A stretch of DNA of 64,000 bases from PGZG01 sp046292765 (GCA_046292765.1 JBKBQA010000005.1:186001-250000); one strand, 5' to 3'; positions 1 to 8,208 are shown, numbered from the stretch's first letter. Notes: generated by a model from the letters alone, not told the origin. Translations and numbers: made by a program.

Positions 1-2
1 GG

Positions 3-137
3 GGCATGGACGAGGCCGACGCCATCAGCAACGAATTCCGCCATGGCCTCGCCACCCTGCAATCCGGCGAAACCGTTAGCGGCGCCAGTCGATTCCGTGA
101 CGGCGTAGGTCGCCACGGTGATTTTTCCGATCAGTAA
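3..137 (+). CDS. Enoyl-CoA hydratase/crotonase family protein, C-terminal end only (cut by window edge)
   Basis: The frame is open from the window edge to a TAA at 135-137 and gives 44 residues. The tail (EFRHGLATLQSGE followed by SGASRF and GRHGDF) is the kind of C-terminus seen in crotonase-superfamily enoyl-CoA hydratases, where the last helices read as a run of acidic and Gly/Arg-rich residues after the acyl-CoA fold. The gene is followed after 17 bp by a full crotonase gene, so the two are probably cotranscribed and act in the same acyl-CoA breakdown route. The active site lies outside the window, so the exact substrate cannot be judged. The assignment rests on a short tail and on context. 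Confidence 0.6.
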   Translation, partial: GMDEADAISNEFRHGLATLQSGETVSGASRFRDGVGRHGDFSDQ

Positions 138-154
138 CCGCAAAGGACAAAACC

Positions 155-1069
155 ATGGAAACCCTCAATACCATGACCTACCAGGTCACCGGCCGCATTG
201 CCCGCATTGCCCTGAATCGCCCCGCACGCGGTAACGGTATCACCATGGACATGCCGCGGGAGCTGGCCGCCTGTGTCGAGCGCGCCGATCTTGATCCGGC
301 GGTGCATGTAATCGCTCTGAGTGGCAATGGCAGCGGCTTTTGTGGTGGCTATGATCTGGTCGACAGTGCCGAAAAACTGGCCTTCGATCATCACAGCAGC
401 AGCTTCCCGCCCGGCTCGCCAGTGGACCCGCGGGTGCAGATGCAAAATCACATTCCCGGCCAGACCTGGGACCCGATGCTCGATTACGCCGGCATGAGCC
501 GCAACGTCAAAGGCTTCATGAGCCTGTTCCATGCCAACAAACCGGTGGTGTGTAAGGTTCATGGCTTCTGTGTCGCCGGCGGTACAGACATGGCGCTCTG
601 CTCCGATCTGCTGGTAATCGCAGAGGACGCCAAGATCGGCTACCCGCCGGCGCGCGTCTGGGGCTGCCCCACCACCTCGATCTGGTTTCACCGCATTGGT
701 CTGGAAAAAGCCAAACGGCTGCTGTTCACCGGCGACTGCCTGTCCGGCCGCGAGGCTCGGGAATGGGGACTGGCGTCCGAGTGCGCCCCCGCCGACCAGC
801 TCGATCAACGTTTTGAGGCCCTGCTGGAAAGGATCGCCATGATGCCCGTCAACCAGCTGATCATGATGAAGCTGCTACTCAATCAGTCAGTGATGCAGCA
901 AGGCCTGCACACCACCCAGATCCTCGGCACCGTGTTCGATGGCATCACTCGCCACACCCGTGAAGGCTTTGCCTTCCAGCAGCGGGCAGCAGAAGCCGGC
1001 TTCAAACAGGCGGTGCGAGAACGGGACGAACCGTTCGGCGACTATGGCCTGGACCGGTTCCGCTCCTGA
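155..1069 (+). CDS. Crotonase/enoyl-CoA hydratase family protein
   Basis: A protein of 304 residues with the crotonase fold, expected to hydrate or isomerise an acyl-CoA in the cytoplasm. The two oxyanion-hole segments are visible: GFCGGYDL near residue 62 and CVAGGTDMAL near residue 140. The stretch between them (SSSFPPGSPVDPRV and following) is longer than in short-chain EchA-type hydratases, which fits the ~300-residue subfamily common in actinobacteria and marine gammaproteobacteria. The start at 155 follows an AAAGGA-type ribosome site. The gene lies 17 bp after another crotonase end and 81 bp before a MerR regulator, so it probably belongs to a small fatty-acid or cyclic acyl-CoA degradation unit. 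The substrate is unknown; the family assignment is firm. Confidence 0.88.
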   Translation: METLNTMTYQVTGRIARIALNRPARGNGITMDMPRELAACVERADLDPAVHVIALSGNGSGFCGGYDLVDSAEKLAFDHHSSSFPPGSPVDPRVQMQNHIPGQTWDPMLDYAGMSRNVKGFMSLFHANKPVVCKVHGFCVAGGTDMALCSDLLVIAEDAKIGYPPARVWGCPTTSIWFHRIGLEKAKRLLFTGDCLSGREAREWGLASECAPADQLDQRFEALLERIAMMPVNQLIMMKLLLNQSVMQQGLHTTQILGTVFDGITRHTREGFAFQQRAAEAGFKQAVRERDEPFGDYGLDRFRS

Positions 1070-1093
1070 GCACTCCACCGGGCCCACTTTTCC

Positions 1094-1137
1094 GCAGGCT
1101 GGCATGAATGGAAACTGGCGCATTCATGCCAACCTGC
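1094..1137. repeat. 44-bp inverted repeat in the crotonase-merR intergenic region
   Basis: The left arm GCAGGCTGGCATGAATG (1094-1110) is the reverse complement of 1121-1137 except for one position, with a 10-bp spacer. It fills more than half of the 81-bp gap and lies 14 bp before the merR start. It could be a regulator-binding operator or a transcript hairpin ending the crotonase message. No T-tract follows it, which argues against a classical intrinsic terminator. Confidence 0.7.
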
Positions 1138-1150
1138 TAAGATTCGCCCC

Positions 1151-1993
1151 ATGACTGCAACCAAGAAACCCAATCCGCTTACCGTACTGCGCCAGCTTGG
1201 CAAACGCGTCCTGCCGTCCGACAGGAAGCCTTCCAAGGCGCACGAGTACACCATTGACGAGCTGGCCCGCGAAGCGGCCACCACGGTTCGTAATGTCCGC
1301 GCCTATCAGGACCGCGGTCTGTTGCCGCCACCGGAAAAGCGTGGCCGCACCGGCATCTATTCCGATGTCCATCTGGCTCGACTGCGTATCATCAGCAAGC
1401 TGCTCGAGCGCGGCTACACCATTGCCAACATCAAAGACCTGCTCTCCGCTTGGGAACAGGGCCGGGACCTCAACGACATCCTCGGGCTGGAAGTGGCCGT
1501 CACCAGCCCCTGGGCGGAAGAAGCTGCATCCTATATCGATTATGAGGATCTGCTGAACTGGTTTGGTGATCAGATCACCCCGGAAGTGCTGCAGAAAATC
1601 ATCGCTCTGGATTACGCCCGCCCGGAAGGCGACCGCCTGCGGGTGCCGAGCCCGCGCATTCTGAATGCGGGCCGTGAACTGGCGGCGGCAGGTATTCCAC
1701 TGGAATCCCTGCTTGATGAAGTTAGTTCGGTGCGCGGCCAGGTGGACATGATTGCCGACGGCTTTGTGCGTCTGGTCGTCACGCACCTGATCGACGCCAA
1801 GTATGGAGAACGTGGCCTGCCAGAGGGTCAGGACGTGGCCAGTCTGGCGGAGTTCATTACCCGCGTGAGACCGATTGCCGATATGGTGGTAAGCGCAGAG
1901 CTGGCCCGTATCCTCGACAAGGCCATCAACAAGGTGCTGATGGATCGCCTTGCCAATGTGTTGGAACATCTGGAAACCCAGACGCCCGGCTAA
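1151..1993 (+). CDS. MerR family transcriptional regulator
   Basis: A 280-residue DNA-binding regulator. The N-terminal winged helix-turn-helix is clear at about residues 36-105: YTIDELAREA, VRNVRAYQDRGLLPPP, GIYSDVHLARLRII and ERGYTIANIKDLL match the MerR fold with its first wing and the start of the dimer helix. The remaining ~170 residues are a helical effector domain with no metal-binding cysteines of the MerR/CueR type, so the inducer is more likely an organic molecule. It starts 81 bp after a crotonase gene, with a long inverted repeat between them that it may bind. Autoregulation or control of the crotonase pair is inferred from position only. A bidirectional terminator follows. Confidence 0.88.
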   Translation: MTATKKPNPLTVLRQLGKRVLPSDRKPSKAHEYTIDELAREAATTVRNVRAYQDRGLLPPPEKRGRTGIYSDVHLARLRIISKLLERGYTIANIKDLLSAWEQGRDLNDILGLEVAVTSPWAEEAASYIDYEDLLNWFGDQITPEVLQKIIALDYARPEGDRLRVPSPRILNAGRELAAAGIPLESLLDEVSSVRGQVDMIADGFVRLVVTHLIDAKYGERGLPEGQDVASLAEFITRVRPIADMVVSAELARILDKAINKVLMDRLANVLEHLETQTPG

Positions 1994-2002
1994 TGTTTTG
2001 AC

Positions 2003-2034
2003 AAAAAAAGCCGCCTTTTCAGGCGGCTTTTTAT
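2003..2034. terminator. Bidirectional intrinsic terminator between merR and mscL
   Basis: A GCCGCC/GGCGGC stem with a short loop, flanked by an A7 run on the left and a T5 run on the right, sits between two convergent genes. It can end both transcripts. Confidence 0.9.
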
Positions 2035-2044
2035 TGTGAGCTGA

Positions 2045-2470
2045 TTACTTCTTCAGACTATCGCGGATCTCTCTTAGCAACAGCACATCCTCCGGTGGCA
2101 CCGCCGGAGCCGGGGGCGGAGCCTGCTCCTCCTGCCGCTTGAGCCGGTTAATGCTTTTCACCAGCATGAACACAGCGAAGGCGACAATCACGAAGCTGAC
2201 CAGATTGTTGATAAAGATCCCGTAGTTGATGGTCACTGCCCCCGCCGCCGTCGCATCCGCCAGGGTGACAAAGTCGCCACCACCACGCAGCACCAAAAAC
2301 AGGTCGGTAAAATCCACACCACCAAGCAGCAAACCGATCGGAGGCATAATCACATCCGCCACCAGACTCTTGACGATGGTACCGAAGGCCCCGCCAATAA
2401 TGATGCCGACTGCCATATCGACCACATTGCCCTTGACAGCAAACTCCCTGAACTCCGTAACCATTCCCAT
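2045..2470 (-). CDS. mscL: Large-conductance mechanosensitive channel MscL
   Basis: An inner-membrane channel that opens under membrane tension and releases solutes on osmotic downshock. From the start at 2470 the protein has 141 residues and begins MGMVTEFREFAVKGNVVDMA, the conserved MscL N-terminal helix. TM1 holds the Gly-rich GVAIGAAFG-like pore segment (GIIIGGAFGTIVKSLV), the periplasmic loop is short, and TM2 covers INYGIFINNLVSFVIVAFAVF. The C-terminal KxxEEQ...LLREIRDSL helix is typical. The open frame extends upstream to 2542, but that extension is unlike the family, and a GGGAG site stands 9 bp before the ATG at 2470. The gene is convergent with merR and shares its terminator. Confidence 0.95.
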   Translation of the reverse strand: MGMVTEFREFAVKGNVVDMAVGIIIGGAFGTIVKSLVADVIMPPIGLLLGGVDFTDLFLVLRGGGDFVTLADATAAGAVTINYGIFINNLVSFVIVAFAVFMLVKSINRLKRQEEQAPPPAPAVPPEDVLLLREIRDSLKK

Positions 2471-2574
2471 AACCCTTGTCTCCCGGAACCCTGATCGAGA
2501 CCACCCCGACCCTTGTGACGAGAGTAGGCGCAAAATCAGCAAACGGAAATCCCCCGCAAGGGAGTACGAGAGAC

Positions 2575-2659
2575 AGGCTGGTTCAAATCCCCGATGTTTG
2601 GGCAGAAAAAAACCCGGCTCTTGCGAGCCGGGTTTTCTTGTTGGCGTCCCCTAGGGGAT
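2575..2659. repeat. 85-bp direct repeat, copy 1 (truncated tRNA-Glu 3' end plus terminator)
   Basis: Identical to 2749-2833, offset by 174 bp. Read on the minus strand it holds the last 18 nt of tRNA-Glu including CCA, then a CCCGGCTC/GAGCCGGG terminator hairpin with T-run, then ~30 bp of downstream sequence. The rest of the tRNA is absent. Bases 2660-2748 between the copies are GC-rich with small palindromes such as GCGCCTTCGGCGC and hold no gene I can see. Confidence 0.85.
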
Positions 2660-2748
2660 GACTACGCGCCTTCGGCGCTTGCCCTGCGGGCCGTCAGCGC
2701 TACGCGCCGACGTTCTGCGGCGCAGACGCGCCTGGTCAAACCCCAATA

Positions 2749-2833
2749 AGGCTGGTTCAAATCCCCGATGTTTGGGCAGAAAAAAACCCGGCTCTTGCGA
2801 GCCGGGTTTTCTTGTTGGCGTCCCCTAGGGGAT
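2749..2833. repeat. 85-bp direct repeat, copy 2 (joined to the intact tRNA-Glu)
   Basis: The second copy of the repeat at 2575-2659. Here the shared sequence continues into the complete tRNA-Glu gene. The arrangement is what remains after tandem duplication of a tRNA 3' end, or after excision of an element that used the tRNA end as its attachment site. Confidence 0.85.
2780..2812 (-). terminator. Intrinsic terminator of the tRNA-Ala/tRNA-Glu transcript
   Basis: On the minus strand an ACCCGGCTC/GAGCCGGGT stem is followed by a run of seven T, four bases after the tRNA-Glu CCA. The same hairpin is repeated in the upstream copy at about 2606-2638. Confidence 0.88.
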
Positions 2834-2891
2834 TCGAACCCCTGTTACCGCCGTGAAAGGGCGGTGTCCTGGGCCTCTAGACGAAGGGGAC
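2816..2891 (-). tRNA. tRNA-Glu (anticodon TTC)
   Basis: A 76-nt cloverleaf on the minus strand. The acceptor stem GTCCCCT pairs with AGGGGAC, the anticodon loop CTTTCAC has TTC at positions 34-36, the T-loop is GGTTCGAATCC, and CCA is encoded. It follows tRNA-Ala by 41 bp and gltX further upstream, so the tRNA and the synthetase that charges it may share a transcript. Confidence 0.97.
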
Positions 2892-2932
2892 GTAAACCTT
2901 CACGAAGCTGTACTGCAAAGTACCCAGGTATT

Positions 2933-3008
<76 letters not shown>

Positions 3009-3096
3009 GTAATGCTGGCACCGGGCTGACGCCCTGTGTGAGGCGCGCATTGTAGCAGTGATCGGGGGGCTGTCAAGCTCGCCTCGGCCCGATCGA

Positions 3097-4608
3097 TCAC
3101 TCCGTATCCGCGGTCAGAAGCGGCAAGCCCTGCTCTATCCGTTGCCAGTTCTTTTCCAGCTTTTTGGCCTGTTTTTTCGACACGCCACCTAGCACCTCGA
3201 TGGCCTGACGGAGCCGGGCGCGGGACAGATCCGAACCAATCATGGCCATGCTGTCGACCACCGAAAAACTGGCCGTCGTGCCGGCGATCGCCACGAACAC
3301 AGGATGAAGCAAATCTTTGACCTTGACGCCGACGGCGGTGGCAATTCGCTGCGCCTCGGCGAAGATCGCATCGCGATGCCACTCGCGCAGGCCCTCCAGA
3401 GCCCAGAGCAGGTATTGAAGCCATTCACGCATGTCCTCATGGCTGAACTTGCCATGATCAAACGCCGATGCAGAGACTGACGGCAGACCGCTAAAACAGA
3501 AGGCACCCCGTTCCGCCACCTGGCTAAGAGTTTCAACCCGGCTCTTCAGATGCGGCAGCACCTGCAGAACGAACTCACGATTGAACGCCCAATCCATCAG
3601 TGCGCCAAGAAACGCCTCATCATCGAGTTCACGCAACCACAGGCCGTTGAGCCAGGCCAGCTTTTCAACATCGAACACCGGGCCACCAAGTGATACCCGC
3701 TTGAGGTCGAACTGGCCGATCATCTCATCGAGGTTGAACTTCTCGCGCTCGTCCGGCATCGACCAGCCCATGCGACCAAGATAATTAACCAGCGCACCGG
3801 GCAGATACCCCATGCGGCGATAGAAATTGATGCTGGTGGGGTTCTTGCGCTTGGACAGTTTCGACTTGTCCGGATTACGCAACAGCGGCATGTGGCAGAG
3901 CACCGGCATCTGCCAACCGAAGTATTCGTAGAGCAGCTTGTGTTTCGGCGCCGAGTTAATCCACTCCTCGCCACGAATGACATGGCTGATTTCCATCAGG
4001 TGATCATCTACCACATTGGCCAGATGGTAGGTCGGCATACCATCTGATTTGAGCAGGATCTGGGCATCGACCTGGCCCCAGTCCAGCTCCAGCAACCCGC
4101 GCAGCATGTCATGAATTTCGCAGCGTCCCTGCTCGGGCACCCGCATACGAATCACATAGGGGGCCCCGGCAGCCTGACGGCGGGCCATTTCTTCGGCGGG
4201 TAACTCAAGGTCTGAGGGCTTGAGCGCTCGCTGGATCTCGCGAGCCTTGAGGTCCTCACGCAGGGCATCGAGCTCTTCGCTGGTACGGTAGCAACGGAAA
4301 GCATGGCCCTTCTCTACCAGTTGCTCTGCGTACTGGCGATAGATGTCACCGCGCTCGCTCTGGCGGTAAGGCGCATGGGGGCCACCCACATCCGGGCCCT
4401 CATCCCAGTTCAACCCCAGCCAGCGCAGGGAGTCGAGAATCATCTGCTCGGACTCGGCAGTGGAACGGGTCTGGTCGGTATCCTCGATGCGGAGGATAAA
4501 CTGGCCGCCGTGCTGACGCGCAAAACACAGATTGAACAGTGCGATGTAGGCGGTGCCCACATGCGGATCACCGGTGGGCGACGGGGCAACCCGGGTACGA
4601 ACGGTCAT
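3097..4608 (-). CDS. gltX: Glutamyl-tRNA synthetase
   Basis: Cytoplasmic class I aminoacyl-tRNA synthetase that charges tRNA-Glu with glutamate. The 503-residue protein starts MTVRTRVAPSPTGDPHVGTA. HVGT is the HIGH signature and SKLSKRKNP near residue 245 is the KMSKS signature. The C-terminal ~170 residues form the helical anticodon-binding domain. The length is close to the ~494 residues of the Pseudomonas enzyme and above the 471 of E. coli. The frame is open 20 codons further upstream, but the ATG at 4608 has a GCAGGAG site 7 bp away and matches the family N-terminus. tRNA-Ala and its substrate tRNA-Glu follow directly, which suggests linked supply of the enzyme and its tRNA. Confidence 0.97.
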   Translation of the reverse strand: MTVRTRVAPSPTGDPHVGTAYIALFNLCFARQHGGQFILRIEDTDQTRSTAESEQMILDSLRWLGLNWDEGPDVGGPHAPYRQSERGDIYRQYAEQLVEKGHAFRCYRTSEELDALREDLKAREIQRALKPSDLELPAEEMARRQAAGAPYVIRMRVPEQGRCEIHDMLRGLLELDWGQVDAQILLKSDGMPTYHLANVVDDHLMEISHVIRGEEWINSAPKHKLLYEYFGWQMPVLCHMPLLRNPDKSKLSKRKNPTSINFYRRMGYLPGALVNYLGRMGWSMPDEREKFNLDEMIGQFDLKRVSLGGPVFDVEKLAWLNGLWLRELDDEAFLGALMDWAFNREFVLQVLPHLKSRVETLSQVAERGAFCFSGLPSVSASAFDHGKFSHEDMREWLQYLLWALEGLREWHRDAIFAEAQRIATAVGVKVKDLLHPVFVAIAGTTASFSVVDSMAMIGSDLSRARLRQAIEVLGGVSKKQAKKLEKNWQRIEQGLPLLTADTE

Positions 4609-4754
4609 GATCACTCCTGCAACGGAATCGGACAGCCAGATCTGATGGCTGTGCTGGAAGCGGCGCATTATACGCGCTTGCAGCCATCATGGCGTTCCCG
4701 TCACGGCGGGATTTGCTACAGTCTCATGACAGCCATTTTGTTCAAGGAGTCCCC

Positions 4755-5174
4755 ATGACCCGATTTGCCCTGGCCCTGCTGACTGCGCTGGCCGCCCCCG
4801 CATCCCTCGCCGCCGGCCCGGCCCCGGCCCCGGAGGGTGCCGCCCTCTACTTCATTACCCCGCAGCATGGCGACACGGTGACCGCCCCAGTGAAAATCCG
4901 CTTTGGTTTGCGCGGCATGGGAGTGGCGCCTGCGGGTGTCAATCACCCCCACACCGGCCATCATCATCTGCTGGTCAATCTGGATGCCCTGCCGCCGATG
5001 GATCAGCCGTTGCCAGCCAGCGACCAGATCATCCACTTTGGCGGCGGTCAGACGGAGGCCACGCTCGATCTGCCGCCGGGCGAGCACCGCCTGCAGTTAC
5101 TGCTTGGCGATCATTTCCATATCCCACACCTACCTCCGTTGCTGTCGGAGCCAATCACCATCCGGGTAAAGTAA
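4755..5174 (+). CDS. Secreted DUF4399 domain protein
   Basis: A protein of 139 residues with a signal peptide (MTRFALALLTALAAPASLAA) and therefore probably periplasmic. The mature part contains TPQHGDTVTAPVKIRFGLRGMGVAPAG, then a His cluster (HPHTGHHHLL), then HFGGGQTEATLDLPPGEH and LGDHFHIPH; these are the conserved blocks of the DUF4399 family. The many histidines suggest metal binding, but no function is established. The start at 4755 has an AAGGAG site. The open frame extends upstream to 4689 without support. The gene is divergent from gltX and ends at a terminator shared with the next gene. Confidence 0.85.
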   Translation: MTRFALALLTALAAPASLAAGPAPAPEGAALYFITPQHGDTVTAPVKIRFGLRGMGVAPAGVNHPHTGHHHLLVNLDALPPMDQPLPASDQIIHFGGGQTEATLDLPPGEHRLQLLLGDHFHIPHLPPLLSEPITIRVK

Positions 5175-5184
5175 TTCGGCAGAC

Positions 5185-5216
5185 AAAAAAAACGCCGGCA
5201 TCGCCGGCGTTTTTTA
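5185..5216. terminator. Bidirectional intrinsic terminator between the DUF4399 and HD-GYP genes
   Basis: An ACGCCGGC/GCCGGCGT stem with an A8 run on the left and a T6 run on the right sits between two convergent genes. Confidence 0.9.
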
Positions 5217-5229
5217 TATCGAAATCAGA

Positions 5230-6495
5230 TCAGGCCGCGTTGACCTGCACCCGAGCCAGATCGACGTTATAAGCACCCGCCTTGAGACATCCGGCAATAG
5301 TCAGCGGCTGACCGAAATCGTCGCGCTCGACCTGAAGCAGATCGACAACCTGCGGCATCGACAGATGACGTTTATCGTGGTCGAGCAGCACCATAACCTG
5401 CGGACGCAGTCGTCGGGTGGGGTTCTGTGCAATCACTACACCTACCTCCCGGCTTGAGAGCTCCACCAAGGTACCGGTGGGATAAACGCCGATCGCCTGA
5501 ATGAACTGTTCCACCAGCGCGCTCTGGAAGCCCTTGTCACGCTGGTCGTACAGCACCGACACGGCCTCGGTGGAGGTCACCGGCTCCGCAAACGGACGCG
5601 GGCTGGTGATGGCATCGTAGGTATCAACGATGCCGGCGATACGGGCCAGCAACGGGATCTGGTTGCCACTCAACCCGTGCGGATAGCCGCTACCATCGTG
5701 ACGTTCGTGGTGATACTGCACCACCCCGAGAATCTGGTCGTTGATGCCATCGCAGGCCTCGAGGATATCCAGACTGTGGAGTACATGCTGGCGCAGCTCA
5801 GATTGCTGGTCACGGCTCAGAACCGTTTCCGGGCGCGTCACAACCTCGCGCGGCAGCCTTGCCAGGCCAATATCCATCAACAGGGAACCGGTAGCGAGGT
5901 TATGCAGCACATCTTCCGGCAGCCCGATATGGCGACCAAACACGGCGGCAAGAATCGACGAGCGTACGCTATGGCTGTAGCTGTAGGAGTCTTTATCTTT
6001 CAGACGCGCCAGCCAGACCATGGCGTCGGGGTTCCGCACCACGCTCTGGACCACCACTGCCGCGGCCTTTTTCGCCACCGGCAAGCTCAGTGTCTTGCTC
6101 TCGCGGGCCTGACCGATCAGATGCAGCATGGCGCGACTGATTTCACGATGGTAGGGAGCAGCCGTCGCCACCTCACGCTTGAGCGGCTGACTGGCGGCGT
6201 AACGCTTCGGAGTAAACTTGCCGAGGTTACCGCGGACCTGTTCCTGAGCCTCGGATTGCGGGCGCACGGCAGGTCGAGCCAGCGCATGGGGGGCGAGCGC
6301 CGGGTTCACCGTACTGCGGCGAATGTCGATATGGACAAACTTGCACCATACCCTAAGACGCTCGATGTCATCCTGGGAGCGAATGTGGAAGCCCTGCAAG
6401 GGGAATGGCGTCTCAATCCACGGACGATCCAGCTGCGACACATACATGCCGATCTGGAGATCCGGGGTGGCGACTTTTTCAACCTTGACGGCCAT
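5230..6495 (-). CDS. DUF3391/HD-GYP domain protein with an altered HD motif
   Basis: A protein of 421 residues. Residues 1-125 are a DUF3391 N-terminal domain (LQIGMYVSQLDRPWIETPF). Residues 150-340 are an HD-GYP domain of the kind that hydrolyses cyclic-di-GMP. SYSHSVRS holds the first His (175) and HHERHDGSGYP (262-272) holds the GYP signature. The central metal-binding LLHDIGK motif is instead LLMDIGLAR, so His207 is replaced by Met and the following Lys is lost. The family uses this His-Asp pair to bind metals, so the protein may be catalytically weak or act as a c-di-GMP sensor. It is a single gene, convergent with DUF4399, with 222 bp of upstream sequence that probably carries its promoter. 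Confidence 0.9.
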   Translation of the reverse strand: MAVKVEKVATPDLQIGMYVSQLDRPWIETPFPLQGFHIRSQDDIERLRVWCKFVHIDIRRSTVNPALAPHALARPAVRPQSEAQEQVRGNLGKFTPKRYAASQPLKREVATAAPYHREISRAMLHLIGQARESKTLSLPVAKKAAAVVVQSVVRNPDAMVWLARLKDKDSYSYSHSVRSSILAAVFGRHIGLPEDVLHNLATGSLLMDIGLARLPREVVTRPETVLSRDQQSELRQHVLHSLDILEACDGINDQILGVVQYHHERHDGSGYPHGLSGNQIPLLARIAGIVDTYDAITSPRPFAEPVTSTEAVSVLYDQRDKGFQSALVEQFIQAIGVYPTGTLVELSSREVGVVIAQNPTRRLRPQVMVLLDHDKRHLSMPQVVDLLQVERDDFGQPLTIAGCLKAGAYNVDLARVQVNAA

Positions 6496-6717
6496 ATCAA
6501 AACCCTTTGCGGAATACTTAGACTAACTTGATGATAGTCTCTACTACTTTAGTGCTAACCATGCGGTATTATTTCACTTGTATGGTGTGATGCGTATCAC
6601 AAATGACGTAAATCCGCCCTTTTTGCCGATAAACGGCACTCTGGCAGCCCTCCTTTAGCGGAAACGGCAGCCCTGCCGCAATTTCCCAGCGCCCGAGAGC
6701 CCATGCCACAGGGAGAT

Positions 6718-7179
6718 TCAGCCCCCGCCGGGCGCACGAAGCCATAGCAGGCGGCCGCATCCCGGGGCCAGTGCCTCAAGCTCGACACAGGCCACCGCGC
6801 CCACCGCAAAGCCGTAACGCTGGCCATCGGTCAGGGCGCCGCAGAGCAGGTCGACAAACGGCATATGACTGACCAGCATCCAGCCATCGGCCGCCCCCAT
6901 ACGATCCAGCGCCGCCAGCGCCCTGACAGGGTCACCATCCGGGGTAATCATATCCAGCTCGGTCCGGGCGACCCCGGGATAGCGATTGGCAATGATGTCC
7001 GCGGTCTGCTGCGCCCGCACGTAGGGGCTGCTCACCAGTCGGGTGGGACGCAGCCCGGTATCGGCAAGCGCTCTCCAGAGCGCATCCACCTCGTCCCGTC
7101 CACGGGGCGTCAGAGCGCGCGCCTCGTCGGTGGTAATCTGCCGCTCCGCTTCACCATGGCGGACGATATACAGTCGCAT
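6718..7179 (-). CDS. sixA: Phosphohistidine phosphatase SixA
   Basis: A histidine-phosphatase-superfamily protein of 153 residues. The N-terminal MRLYIVRHGEAE carries the catalytic RHG, and VSSPYVRAQQTA and LVSHMPFVD supply the other Arg and His of the phosphate pocket. In E. coli SixA removes phosphate from histidine-phosphotransfer domains such as that of ArcB. Length and motifs match SixA rather than larger phosphoglycerate mutases. The ATG directly follows the gpsA stop codon, so the two are translationally coupled. The residues after 140 are Gly-rich and probably disordered. Confidence 0.9.
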   Translation of the reverse strand: MRLYIVRHGEAERQITTDEARALTPRGRDEVDALWRALADTGLRPTRLVSSPYVRAQQTADIIANRYPGVARTELDMITPDGDPVRALAALDRMGAADGWMLVSHMPFVDLLCGALTDGQRYGFAVGAVACVELEALAPGCGRLLWLRAPGGG

Positions 7180-8208
7180 TCAACCCTCTCCGGCAACGGC
7201 AAACTCAACGTCATGGTTGTGCTCACCGCCCATCAGGGCAGCGATCACCGTCTGCATCGGCTTGCCCGCAAACAGTATCTGCTGCAGGCCCATGGCGATC
7301 GGCATGTAGACGCCCAGTTCCGCCGCTTTCTCCGCGACCAGCCGGACCGTGTTCACCCCTTCAGCCGTCTGACCCAACTCTGCCACGGCCTGTTCCACCG
7401 ATTTGCCCTGACCAATGGCATGACCAACACGATAGTTGCGCGACAGCGGGGATGTGCAGGTAACGATGAGGTCGCCGACACCAGCGAGGCCGAGGAAGGT
7501 GAGCGGATTGGCACCAAGACGCACAGCAAACCGACTCATCTCGGCCAGACTGCGGGTGATCAGAAAAGCGCTGCTGTTCTCGCCAACCCCGATCGCCGCC
7601 GCCATGCCGGTGGCGATGGCATAAATATTCTTGAGGGCGCCGGCCAGCTCGACGCCGAACCGGTCATGATTATCGTACACACGAAAATAGCTGCAGCTCA
7701 TGGCGTTCTGTATGCGCTGGCACAGCTCCGCATCCTCGCTCGCAATCACCGTGCCGGAGAAACGCTTCTCGACCACTTCCCGGGCCAGATTGGGCCCGCT
7801 GAGTACGCCGACCCTGGCCTGTGGCCAGTCCCGCTCCAGCAGTTGGCTCATCAGCAGAAAGCCGTCGGCGTGAATGCCTTTGGTACAACTCACTACGATG
7901 GTGCCGGCGGCGATGTGCTCGCGCGCCTGCGGCAAAACATCCGCAAAAGCCTTGCTGGGCAGCGCCACGAACACCAGAGTGGCCCCGTCCAGTGCCTCCT
8001 CCAGGGATTCAGTGGCCTTGAGCCCTTCCGGCAGCGACTTGCCAGGCAGGTAGCGCGTGTTCTCCCCCTGCTCGTTGATGGCCGCTACCGTCTCCGGATC
8101 ACGCACCCAGAGTCTGGCATCGTGGCCTTTCTCAGCAAGAATCGTCGCCATGGCGGTGCCAAAACTGCCGCCACCGAGGATGGCCGCCACTTCACGGGAC
8201 ACGGTCAT
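7180..8208 (-). CDS. gpsA: NAD(P)H-dependent glycerol-3-phosphate dehydrogenase
   Basis: A cytoplasmic enzyme of 342 residues that reduces dihydroxyacetone phosphate to sn-glycerol-3-phosphate for phospholipid synthesis. The Rossmann motif ILGGGSFGTAMA is at residues 9-20. CTKGIH, SGPNLAREV and the substrate-binding LKNIYAIATGMA follow in the usual order, and the C-terminal domain contains GVGDLIVTCTSPLSRNYRVG. It is the third gene of a minus-strand run: membrane protein, TIGR01777 epimerase, gpsA, sixA. A GGAGAG site precedes the ATG. Length agrees with the 339-residue E. coli enzyme. Confidence 0.96.
   Translation of the reverse strand: MTVSREVAAILGGGSFGTAMATILAEKGHDARLWVRDPETVAAINEQGENTRYLPGKSLPEGLKATESLEEALDGATLVFVALPSKAFADVLPQAREHIAAGTIVVSCTKGIHADGFLLMSQLLERDWPQARVGVLSGPNLAREVVEKRFSGTVIASEDAELCQRIQNAMSCSYFRVYDNHDRFGVELAGALKNIYAIATGMAAAIGVGENSSAFLITRSLAEMSRFAVRLGANPLTFLGLAGVGDLIVTCTSPLSRNYRVGHAIGQGKSVEQAVAELGQTAEGVNTVRLVAEKAAELGVYMPIAMGLQQILFAGKPMQTVIAALMGGEHNHDVEFAVAGEG

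Noticed and set aside
2207..2240. CRISPR arrays, prophage and integron features looked for throughout the window
   Set aside because: No regularly spaced repeats, integrase or phage structural genes were found. The repeats present are explained by the tRNA end, the xDP array and the TpsA cassettes.
2577..2600. The plus-strand GGTTCAAATCC in the 85-bp repeat looks like a tRNA T-loop
   Set aside because: The flanking bases do not form a T-stem or an acceptor stem, and no rest of a cloverleaf is present on that strand.
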